This document shows, piece by piece, positions 35,801-45,174 of a stretch of 64,000 bases of DNA. Each line of letters starts with the position of its first letter. Within the stretch, counting starts at the first letter, position 1. Source of the DNA: Takakia lepidozioides. Taxonomy: Eukaryota; Streptophyta; Takakiopsida; Takakiales; Takakiaceae. Below the pieces are notes generated by a model that saw only the letters and a list, made by a program, of their open reading frames with translations, did no database searches and was not told the origin of the DNA. The position numbers were made by a program, and so were the translations under genes. Location of the stretch: positions 33,062,042-33,126,041 of the forward strand of contig CM060734.1 of the NCBI GenBank assembly GCA_030704615.1, given 5' to 3'.

Positions 35801-36219
35801 TTTCCCTTGCGAGACAACCCCAACTGCATGCATGTGCTACTACTTCTGCGTCCTCTCGGGTACCTCCGGCAAATCCTCACTTGTGGCCAACCAAACGAGA
35901 TGGAAAGCTCGTTCGGCGTTTCTCTCCAACCGCTGAACACTTTGGCAAAGTGGAGTCCGCAAGAATGCTCCAAGCTCGTGTTGCAAGCACCACGGAAGTG
36001 CCCGATCCAGGATATGGTCGGGTGTACACAATGATCACTTCGACATCTGCTGTTCATGACAGGGCCTACGACATCACGGTTTCCAAATTTCCCCAATTGC
36101 ACATGTCCTGATTTTGTGAATATGCTATCAACCAGTATGGGCAAGAGAGGTAAATTCATACCCTGCAAACATTTGTATTTCATATTTTTGAAGAGGCAGC
36201 GGGATACAACACATAGGTA
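32867..36219 (+). pseudogene. Gene B2: Mutator-like transposase (degenerate)
   Basis: Starting at ATG 32867 (MDENSQSTYHEAY), the frame is open for about 505 residues. It holds an acidic Ser-rich segment (about 33170-33260) and then a zinc region (HPWC, CDNLNC, CKFCKLVPSC, TRACVHFGFHNHP, about 33490-33810). The first catalytic block follows with Asp in LMFDHV (about 34255). It stops at TAG 34382-34384, where gene B1 is open. Beyond that the second block reads MANSAQAN (about 34457), with Asn in place of the Asp of gene B1. NLAETMH (about 34950) supplies the Glu position. A late Cys-rich part (CADNCGKCVHG) and WPVKVGTHLT follow. The SWIM finger (CTC ... CKH, about 36095-36165) is reached after a one-base shift in a C run near 36090, and ends at TAG about 36217-36219. 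The stop, the missing Asp and the shifts make it inactive. Confidence 0.75.
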
Positions 36220-36741
36220 GCATCAACTATGCAATGTGGTATGTGGATGACCATGCTATGAAATGTGCAATTTGCAACATTGTCATGGAAATTCAATTCA
36301 AATCAATTCGTTTGCAACATCGTCGGCGGTGCAATGATATGGCGTCCCTTATCCCTCCATTATGCTTCCAACTATACTGAGTGAGCTCTGAGTGGCAACT
36401 TTTATAAGCACATGCATCATTGCACCGTTCGAAGTCTACATGTCTTCCTGTCGCTATGCACTGCAATCATCTTTTGAAGATGATCCTAACTCTCATTGTT
36501 ATTTGGGGAGGGACTCTGGTCTTCTCGTGGCAGCCTCTATGGCACACACTTTGTGAGGATGTTTTCTCGTCCTCGTAATTGTAAAAGTGAAAGAAACATT
36601 TGTAATTGCACAATGTTGGATGCTACAATTGTAGGCCTCATGGTAGTCTTGATTGTATTCAGCCAAGGATTCCCTGCATTAATCCCACGGTCATAGGACC
36701 ATCCTCGGTTATAGGCGACGCATGTTAGTGCGGACGTGGCA

Positions 36742-36850
36742 GATGATGGCACAGTGCCACATCATCATTTGCCGCCCACATCAGCCTGCTGACATGACGC
36801 TCACGCCACGTCAGCGTGCGTGAGCGTACGTTCGCGCGCTCACGCCATTG
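36742..36850. repeat. GC-rich CTCACGCC cluster, right
   Basis: GATGATGGCACAGTGCCACATC forms a near-palindrome at 36742. It is followed by CTCACGCC, GTGCGTGAGCG and GCGCGCTCACGCCAT, the last being the complement of a word at about 30000. It is a possible end of element 2. Confidence 0.35.
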
Positions 36851-37715
36851 CGTCGTTGACTCAAGGGAAAACACCTTGCGCATCCTACTTTCATGCCCTG
36901 CTCAATAAGGACAACCTCGATACGGACAGTAAAAGCAGTTTTCCTAGAGCACAGCGAGATTCTGACTTCACTGACTTCACTCAACAACAGTACGATCCAG
37001 TCCACACCATACGACCATACCAGAGTTTCCTCAAGCTCCCTTTCTCATCCTACATGAAGAAAGCTCACCTTGTCAAGGCTACTATTCCACCATTCTAAAG
37101 TATCTTTAAAGAACTGCTGCCAGCGCTGTTCCATGCTCCAGCGTTGACCTACACACCAGATATACCAATTATCGGCCTTGCCTAACGACCCGTGCGCTTT
37201 CTTGCATCTTTGCGTTGAGTACATCCGTTTCTACTGAATTGCGCAAAAGACAATTCCGAGCCTGGATCCGACTGCGCATACAAACACAAAAAAAAAAAAC
37301 CGCGAAGTGTTTTGTGTAATCACCGAATTTGAATGGCATCCTTGAAGGCACCAGTGGTTCAAAAGAAGAGACCATAGGATTTTTCTTGCAGAGAGCCAAC
37401 AAAAAGGTAGATGTAACAAGTTCAATGTTACACAAATCAGCAACCCAACTCCTTTACTGAAACCAAGACGAGCAAACCTGCTTCCGACTTCAGTGAGAGA
37501 AAATAGGGGCAAACAAAGCAAAATTCACACATTTGCACAAGGCATACGCTCCTGCACACCCACTCTATACGCAAGGCCCTGTCCTCTCGCTTGGCTCATA
37601 CGAGAGGCCTCGCATCATGCCGAGCTGGAAATGATTTCGCACATGACGGATTTCTTCATGCCCCGATTCTAGGGTTTGAGTCCCTGTCTGCCCCCTATCC
37701 CACCAGCTCCGCTCG

Positions 37716-37865
37716 TCGTCTCTCATGATCAGACTCGACCCTAAAACAAAACAAACATAGCTCCGCCCTGTTCGACGTCTCTCATGATCAGACTCGACAC
37801 TAAAAGAAAGCAAACATAGCTCCATCCTGATTGTCGTCTCTCATGATCAAACTCGACACAAAGAA
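37716..37865 (+). repeat. Three-copy tandem repeat, about 55-60 bp
   Basis: GTCTCTCATGATCAGACTCG and the AACAAACATAGCTCC that follows recur three times with small changes. Confidence 0.8.
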
Positions 37866-38342
37866 AACAAACAGATGGCAGGGAAGACAAAAAAACGCTA
37901 AGTCCCCTCTACTCATGACTATTGAGTTAAGAATCTAAGATCGTTATTTTTCAGATATGAGCCAGGCATGAATCCAGGGAATTCTTAGGGAACCAGGGAA
38001 CAGGGAACCAAGACAAGTTATTGAAAATAGATTTTCCATCGTATTTGTTTATATTTTTTAAAGGGTGTTATGTTTAAAGAGCCTGGTTGGTCATATCTTT
38101 GTCAAATGAGCTCCGTTTGACGCAGTTTTTGGGGGGATAGCTGCAAAAAGGGGAAATATACTCTAGTTTTTTGGACCTGACCAAAAATCTATATAATTTT
38201 TCTAATGTAAATTAGATCATCGATAGATGGATGGATTTTGGGTTTTCCATCAATACATCCATCCATTCATTTGTTTTTCCATTTTTTGCCAATTTTAATT
38301 TCATCCATTCATCCAAAATAAATCTTTAAATGAGTTTCACTG

Positions 38343-38515
38343 TCAGTTCATCCAATTGCTGTCAGCTCAGCGTTTGCATTATCATTCGTTCATACGTTCA
38401 TCCAATAGTTGCCAGCAAGGCGTTCGTTGTATCATTCATTCATCCAGTACACAAAAGTTATGTTTGATACGTTCATCCAATAGTTATCAGCAAGACATTT
38501 GTGTATCATTCGTTG
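38343..38515 (+). repeat. Three-copy repeat, about 60-65 bp
   Basis: Units built from TTCATCCAATAGTT, CAGCAAG and GTATCATTCGTT recur three times. They lie in AT-rich DNA before the retrotransposon. Confidence 0.6.
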
Positions 38516-39029
38516 AGATAATACAGTTGTTTTGTTTCACTAACCTTAACCAGCAGTCGATTAGTTTTGCTGTTAATCTGTTGGATCAGTAGTTAAATAT
38601 TTTTACTGCTTATTATCCTCATACTTAACACTGCGACCTAACAACCCTAAATTCGAGCACATTCATCCTAATTCATCCTAATCATTCATTCATCCATTCA
38701 TTCATTCACAGGGTGTGGCTTAGTGCCCGCGAGCAATGATATGTTGACACGTCGTCATTTGCAATCACATCCTGCATATGTTTCATCCATTTATGTTTGC
38801 ATCGTCCACGTAGACACTCCTTGGGCAACTAGCAATCTGCAGTTGTGAATATTGACAATCATATCTTCCCATGCCCACGTCATCCTATTGCAGTTTTGGC
38901 CATGACTCCTAGTCGTATCTACCATCTTCCCCTATCTGGTCAAATGTGTTTGACCGCAGATCCTGACGTGGCGGAGGTACAAGGTGGCATATACGACTTT
39001 TGCTGGTCACAAATGGCAACCAGGACTGC

Positions 39030-39920
39030 CCCCTTGCATTTTGTAGACATATATGCTACGACTGGGCAAATGTGGCAGACGTTAAAGCCGGAATCTGTTG
39101 TAGTGTTACAAAGGAACCAAAGGTCAGCATGCCTGAGAAATTTGATGGGACGAGATCAAGATTTCGCGGTTTTGTTCAACAAGTATGATTGTTCCTACGA
39201 CTACATCGACAACGCTACCCTGATGAAGATATTCAAGTGGGATTCGTAGGCACCCTCCTATCAGGCACTGCCCTATCTTGGTTTGCACCTCTATTAGAGA
39301 AAAATTTGCATTTACTATACAATTTTGAAGCGTTCATGTCCGAGTTCATTGCAACGTTTGGAGAGAATGATAGAGAGAGAATTGCAGAGACAAAGATGTG
39401 AAATCTTCGACAAAGAGCACGTCCTGCTTCTGTTTATGCTGCCGAATTTCGACAACTTGCGTGCGACCTCGACTGGAATGAGAAGAGTCTCATTAGTCAG
39501 TTTCGATGTGGCCTAAAAGAGGATGTAAAAGATTTGTTGCTGACAATGCCAAACGTGAGTACACTGAGCGAATTCATCACCCAAGTCGTTGCATGCGATA
39601 ATCGTTTGTTCGAAAGACCTCAAGAGAAGCTATCTGGATGGTCGACGACACATCATGCCGCTGCTACTATGGCACCAAACACAACGATCCATCAAACATC
39701 TGGTGATGATCCTATGCAGATTGATGCTGTCCGATTCAAGCCATTGACGCCACAAGAAAAACAAAGACGGCGCTCGAATGGATTATGCCTTTATTGCGGA
39801 GAAGATGATCACATAGCATTAAACTGCCCCAACAAGAGAAGATTCAAAGCTCGGGGCACAACTCATGATCAAGTGTTCGATACGATGAGGTCGAAAAACA
39901 AAGATGTCCAATCACAGTAG
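39030..39920 (+). pseudogene. Gag remnant with CCHC zinc knuckle
   Basis: Capsid-like sequence (GTALSWFAPLL, about 39270) runs in shifting frames. It is followed by a Gln/Pro-rich linker and the zinc knuckle C-x2-C-x4-H-x4-C at about 39790-39830. Gag would package the element RNA. Frame breaks near 39190, 39400 and 39500 destroy it. Confidence 0.75.
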
Positions 39921-40010
39921 GGACCATGCGGCTGGACACCCCACCAAAAAAATGTCTCTTTCTACCTCCAGACCCTGTACCTTGTTTCACAGTTCCTAGT
40001 AAAGATCAGG

Positions 40011-41865
40011 ATGCAAAATCGAGATATCTCCGTAGAAGCACTTTTGGACTCAGACGCTTCAATGTGTTTTATTGACAAAAACTTTGCGAAGCAACACAAT
40101 TTAACGCTCGTAAAGAAGAAATTCCCGGCCCTTGTTGAAGTCATCGATGGACGACTGTTAGCATCAGAAAATATTGACCATGAAACTCGACCTTTTGAAG
40201 TGAAGCTTAAAAATCAAGCATCACAGATTGTTTTCAATGTCATCCAGTCTCCAACAAATCCTGTGATCCTTGGATTTCCCTGGTTTATACTTCATAATCC
40301 TGACATCGATTGACGATCATGAAAAATTTCGGCAAGACAAAAATGTAAAAGTACCAAAGGTATTCAACCCCTGTTTCTTGGAGCTAGAGCCTTCATGAGA
40401 GCTACGAAGAAAGACGCGACATTTGCACTTTATGCGACTCCGATCAAGACCACATCAGACCAAGGTACTTCGACATTACCCACTCAATATCGAGATTTCA
40501 AGGATGTATTCGAGAAGAAAAATGTAGACATATTTTTAGAAGCTTATGATTGTGCAATTGAGTTGCAAGAAGGAGCCCAATCACCATTCGGCCCAATCTA
40601 CAATTTATCTCGACGGAGCTGGCCGTTTTATACGAATACATTGATGAAAAATTGTCAAAGAATTTCATTCGACATTCAAAATCACCCGCGGGAGTACCTA
40701 TCTTATTTGTGAAGAAGAAGGATGGATCGTTACGCATGTGTGTGGACTATCGTGGACTCAACAAAGTCATTATAAAAAATCGTTACCCATTACCGCTGAT
40801 TTTCGGACTCATCGAACAACTTGGACGAGCAATTTTTTTCATAAAGATTGACTTGAGATGAGCTTACAAGCTTGTACGAATAAAAGAATGAGACGAATGG
40901 AAGACTGTTTTTTGCACAAGGTACAGACATTTCGAATACAATGTTATGTTTTTCGGTCTTACAAATGCTCCAGCAATTTTTCAACACATGATGAATGACA
41001 TCTTTCGAGAATTTTTAGATGACTTTGTAGTCATCTATTTGGACGACATTTTGATATTTTCATAAAATGAAGAAGAACATGGTCGCCATGTACGCCTTGT
41101 CCTTGATAAATTGAGGGAAAAAGCACTATATGCTAAGAGTTGGAAAAATATTTTTTCCACCAATCTGAAGTCGAATTTTTGGGCTACATTATTTCTGACA
41201 AATGAGTATTTATGGATCAGAAGAAAATACAAACCATCATCGAGTGGATTGAACCAACTTCGGTCCGAGATGTATAGTATTTTCTAGGATTTCCAAATTT
41301 CTATAGAATCTTCATCAATGATTAATCCAAAATTGCTGCACTATTGACACGACTCACAGGGAAGGACAAATTTGTATGGGACGAGAAGGCTGACCAAACA
41401 TTTGAAAGGTTGAAGCAGGTATTTACAATGGCTTCAATACTGGTACATGCAGACCTATCTAAACCATTCTTTTTGGAAGTAGATGCATCAGACTTTGCAC
41501 TTGGCTCTGTACTCTCTCAATACGGTACGGATGACCGACTTCACCCTGTTGATTTTCGTTCTCGCAAATTTTTCGCTACGGAGATCAATTATGAAATCCA
41601 TGACAAAGAACTTCTAGCGATTATCAATGCTTTTGAGGAGCGGCGTCATCTATTGGAAGGAGCTAAACATCAGGTCACTGTCTACACCGATCACAAAAAC
41701 CTCGAGTATTTTATGAGTGCTCGTGTTTTGAATCGACGTCAAGCGAGATGGAGTATGTCACTAGCAAGGTTTGATTTTGTTATTACCTGCCGTCCCGGAC
41801 ATCTTCAAGGCAAACCAGATGCTCTTTCTCGACGATCGTATCTTACGCCAATAGAAGGGACGTAG
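40011..41865 (+). pseudogene. Protease, reverse transcriptase and RNase H remnant
   Basis: The protease active-site region reads LLDSDAS (about 40045), with Asp where Gly is usual. The reverse transcriptase shows [18 protein letters not shown] (about 40710) and the YLDDILIF catalytic block (about 41035). RNase H begins with the DAS block near 41485 and includes TDHKNLEYF (about 41688). A chromovirus-style GHLQGKPDALSR end lies near 41800. Stops interrupt the transcriptase near 40860, 40890, 41065 and 41205. Confidence 0.85.
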
Positions 41866-41891
41866 CTTTTGACCAACAGAAATCCATCATC

Positions 41892-43165
41892 TTGAAACCA
41901 ACAAATCTCCAATTGAATATGCTATCTATGTCCACCTATGATGGTGTAGAGATCATAAAAGAGATTCAGGAAGCACTGAAGAGCGACCAATTTGCTACGA
42001 CACTACGAAGTCAACTAAATCGACCTCGAGACTTTGAATTCAAAAATGACTTACTTTATTTCAAGGGACTTCTCTATGTACCTCCAGGACCTACACGACT
42101 TCGAATTCTTCAAACATGTCATGATCTTCCAGCTATAGGACATTTCGGCTTCAACAAAACAATGGAATTGATATCCAGGGACTATTGGTGGCCGCAGGTG
42201 TGGAAACTTGTGAAAGAATTTGTAAAATCTTGTGCCACCTGCGCTAGGGCGCAGTGACGGGTGAATGTAGGGTTGACTGGACCAAAATGGACGTTACCAG
42301 CACAGTTTTAGATGACTGCAATTGATGGTGTCATCAATTGAAATTGAATTAACTCATTAAAACCAGCAAATATATATGTCATTGGATTCCTAGCTTCAAT
42401 ACGCATCCATAGCAATTCTCCAATCATGAATTTGATAAGAAATGACTCCGCTATGGATTTTTGAACATCGTCATTGTGGACTGTTACTGCAATGAATGAA
42501 ATTATAATGGACTCAAGTTCTCATATGTGCCATTGGTGAATTCCATTGAAATTTGGACATAAGGTGGCCATTTTGGTCCACATCATAGGTATGGATTTTA
42601 AGTGGCAAAATTATTTGTCATTTGACTTGTATGGACTAATATATGTAAAAACAAATAGGCGTTTTTTGAAAAGTCCATAGCTCATCTTGTTTTTTGGATT
42701 TTGGGTGTCATTTTTTTTTTTAGAAGTATGAAAAACTATAATCTTCAATGGCTAGGTGTCATATTGATTTTTTTTTGTAAACTCTAATTTTTAGTTTTTT
42801 CATAATTTCTCTAAATAATATACTAAAATATTTAATGAACATATTTACTAAATATGTTCAGTATACCATTATCTATCACTAAGCAAATATCTTGGGATAG
42901 TATCATCAACTTTTGTTTTTTGGTCATGGACTTTCATGGAGCATGATTTGCCGTTTTTGGTCCACTCAACCCTGCAACTGCCCGGACCACGACATCGACC
43001 TTACGGCCTTCTTCAACCATTACCCATTCCCAGGAGTCCACGGTCGTCATTGTCTATGGACTTTATTACGGACCTTCCAATTTCCAAGACCACCGACTCA
43101 ATCCTTGTTATTGTGGATCGTTTTACGAAGATGACACATTTCATTCCATGTAATGAGAAAAATGA
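41892..43165 (+). pseudogene. Integrase remnant, plus-strand part, interrupted
   Basis: The HHCC zinc domain of the integrase (H near 42120, final CATC near 42235) is followed by an AT-rich block at 42258-42930 with no coding signs. The catalytic core resumes with SMDFITDLP (about 43055) and VDRFTKM (about 43115). The rest of the core is found inverted downstream. Confidence 0.75.
42258..42930. other. AT-rich block inside the integrase
   Basis: No coding sequence. It is very AT-rich with T runs (42710, 42770). It separates two integrase parts, so it is probably an insertion or a filled break. Confidence 0.5.
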
Positions 43166-43360
43166 AGTTTGCTTGGTCGAAGAATGTATAGTGTTGTTAT
43201 AGGCAAACCCAGCTAATGGCAGAAGGTCCGTCCAATTATCTTGGTGATAATTTATCGTACAATGAAGATATTGCTCCAAAATCTGGTTTACGCATTCGGT
43301 TTGACCATCAGTCTGTGGATGATTAGCTGTAGAGAGGTTGATCTTAGTATCCAATATGTG
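43160..43360 (-). pseudogene. Inverted integrase core fragment
   Basis: On the minus strand the NHPQTDGQTE motif of the integrase core and the following helix can be read (about 43320-43210). Its proper place is directly after the plus-strand core ending near 43165, but in the opposite orientation. Confidence 0.75.
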
Positions 43361-43399
43361 AAATAATCAACTCTAGAAATTTGATATGAACTGTGGTTC

Positions 43400-44092
43400 T
43401 CATTCAGATACGATGTCCTTCAGGAGTCCATGAATGCGGTAGATATTATTGATGAAGAGTTTTGCAGTTTCCTCGCCTGTAACCCACGTTTGTTCGCTGA
43501 TGTCGTAGTCTTTCCAATGTACGAAATACTCAAGACGTTTATATTTGATGCGAGAGTCTAGGACTTCGTCGACTTCATATTCGATTTCCTGATTGGCTTC
43601 CATTGGTAGAGGTGGTACGGAGACTCTTCCTGGAATATTCGATCGATGATACAACTCCAATAATGAAACATGAAAGACTGGATGGATGCGCATACTTCGT
43701 GGGAGTTCAAGCCGAAACTGATCGGATTTATTTGTTGAATAATTTTGAATGGTCCCGGGCGTTGATAATCCAACTTCCTTGATGGTCGCGAGGTTTGTAT
43801 ATCCCGTCAAAGAAGCCACACACGATCTCCGACCTTGAACTGGGGTTGGAGTTGACGATGTTGATCTGCATACTCGTTATATTGTTTTTGAGCTTCCGCG
43901 AGGTGGAATGTAAGCTCCTTGTGAATCGTAGCAAGATGAGTAGCAAGGTTTTCTGCAACAGGGCTTCCAACAGTTTTCATGTGGAAAGATTTTCTCGAGG
44001 ATAATGAACCTTCTTCCAACCTTGCCAATGCATCTGACAAAGTCCAAGAATTTCATCAACGATATCCAGCTAAGCCCCGAACTACACATCAA
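43400..44092 (-). pseudogene. Inverted integrase C-terminus and chromodomain
   Basis: On the minus strand, AQKQYNEYADQ and KVGDRVWL (about 43900-43810) mark the integrase C-terminal domain. HPVFHVSLL (about 43685) and a chromodomain (YEVDEVLDSR, YFVHWKDY; about 43585-43495) follow. Chromodomains direct integration toward marked chromatin. One or two frame changes occur near 43800 and 43730. Confidence 0.8.
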
Positions 44093-44239
44093 TAAGACGT
44101 CACAACGATGATGTCAGCCAAGTTAGCTTCAAGGTGAAGACTTCATATTCAGTGTACCTGATACACGCTAGGGAGGGAGGAGTACCACACATTAGTATAT
44201 ATAGCTACACTTCTAGCACTTTTGCATCTTGTATAAGCA

Positions 44240-44556
44240 GCATGGAGTCACAGAAACCAGATACATTGGAGCTGTCGTTTAGCCAACTACCAGATAAGCC
44301 GTTTCGACTCTCACGACCTTCAACATCACGCGAACGCTCTCGAGACGATGGGCCACCAATGCGACAGGTACATCCTCGTCTGGACCCCGTACGACGGAAA
44401 GTTGGAGCCTATCAAAGGCTGATAATCATGTTGGAGGTTGAGGCTTCGGACCCAGATGCCAACGACATCATGTTTGAAGGCAGTTTCAAAAATCAAAATG
44501 CTCAAATCACTGCGTGGTCCCAAGTTCAAGGTGTTGGACACTATCGATGGTTGTAG
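44240..44556 (+). CDS. Unrecognised 105-residue open frame
   Basis: The frame runs from ATG 44240 to a TAG. It encodes a polar, Ser/Arg/Pro-rich protein (PSTSRERSRDDGPP) with no domain that I know. It lies between the end of the Ty3 polyprotein and the probable LTR, where some elements keep extra frames, so it could belong to the element or be chance. Confidence 0.25.
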
Positions 44557-44697
44557 GGACCTATAAATCATTTGAGTCAAGAACGAACAGCCGAATACTT
44601 GGCAAGTATTATTCGCCGGATTTTGGATTTTCTCCCACTCTAAGCAAGTCTAAGACTTTACCGCTTCTTGAGGAACTTGGCGCTAGAGGAGGGGGTG

Positions 44698-45174
44698 ATG
44701 TCATGGACATAGCCCAGAGGAACTTACCAGGAATAAATATCATAAATTACCATTAGTTATCAAATTATCGGGAGTTTACCAAATTACCGAGATTAACTTG
44801 GGAAACTGTTCATGAAGCTTTCTTTGGAGGAAACTTCTCCATCAAGAAACCTCCATTGGGGAAGCCTCTTAGGGAACCTCCTAGTAGCCAGTATATATAT
44901 GAGGCGAGACTTGATACTCTTCAGTCTCGCCAACACCAGTTCAAGCTACTCTTGTTTCCAGTTCCCAGTACTCCAGTCCAGTTTCCAGTATTTGGTATTC
45001 CAGTCCAGTTTCCAGCATTCCAGTATTCAAGTCGAGTTCAAATATCTTGTACTCTTGTCTATTGTTATAAAGATCGTTCTTGATTCCTATTTATTCATCA
45101 TGCATTCGGCCACGCCGACCTTGACTTCTTCTCTAGTCTTGTACCTCTAGTCTGATCTCTTGTTTGTGTTCAGT
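44698..45174 (+). repeat. Probable LTR of the Ty3/gypsy element
   Basis: A purine tract (AGAGGAGGGGG, 44687-44697) is directly followed by TGATGTCATGGACATAG, a typical start of a chromovirus 3' LTR. A TATA-like TATATATATGAGG lies near 44895, and a possible CA end lies at about 45174. I found no second copy to confirm the borders. Confidence 0.5.

Larger units (their letters stand above)
24938..36219 (+). mobile_element. Element 2: second MULE-like transposon with ParB-methylase-like gene
   Basis: This region carries a second, diverged set of the genes of element 1. Gene A2 is at 24938-29505 (+) and gene B2 at 32867-36219 (+), with a palindrome array (30988-32032) and a small minus-strand ORF between them. 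The same palindrome occurs in introns of gene A2 and in the array before gene B2, so I treat them as one element. Unlike element 1, genes A and B point the same way. Outer ends are unclear. GC-rich clusters of GGCGTGAG/CTCACGCC at 29925-30045 and 36742-36850 could be termini, and would instead make 29925-36850 a separate unit. Both genes are broken. Confidence 0.6.
36220..38840. other. No gene recognised; small tandem repeats
   Basis: No conserved protein was seen. The region contains the GC-rich cluster at 36742-36850 and two small tandem repeats (37716-37865 and 38343-38515). An AT-rich part at 38200-38710 is full of CATCCATTCATT words. Confidence 0.45.
38900..44150 (+). mobile_element. Ty3/gypsy chromovirus remnant, internally rearranged
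   Basis: Plus-strand remains appear in the order gag, CCHC knuckle, protease, reverse transcriptase, RNase H and integrase (39000-43165). Two integrase/chromodomain segments (43160-43360 and 43400-44092) then lie on the minus strand. A short plus-strand tail (about 44095-44150) resembles the end of such polyproteins. The two inverted segments keep their original order along the chromosome, so each was inverted on its own. An AT-rich 0.67-kb block (42258-42930) interrupts the integrase. No 5' LTR was recognised. Many stops are present; the element is dead. Confidence 0.8.

Noticed and set aside
35557-36183. A 208-residue minus-strand frame
   Set aside because: Shadow of the C-terminal part of gene B2.
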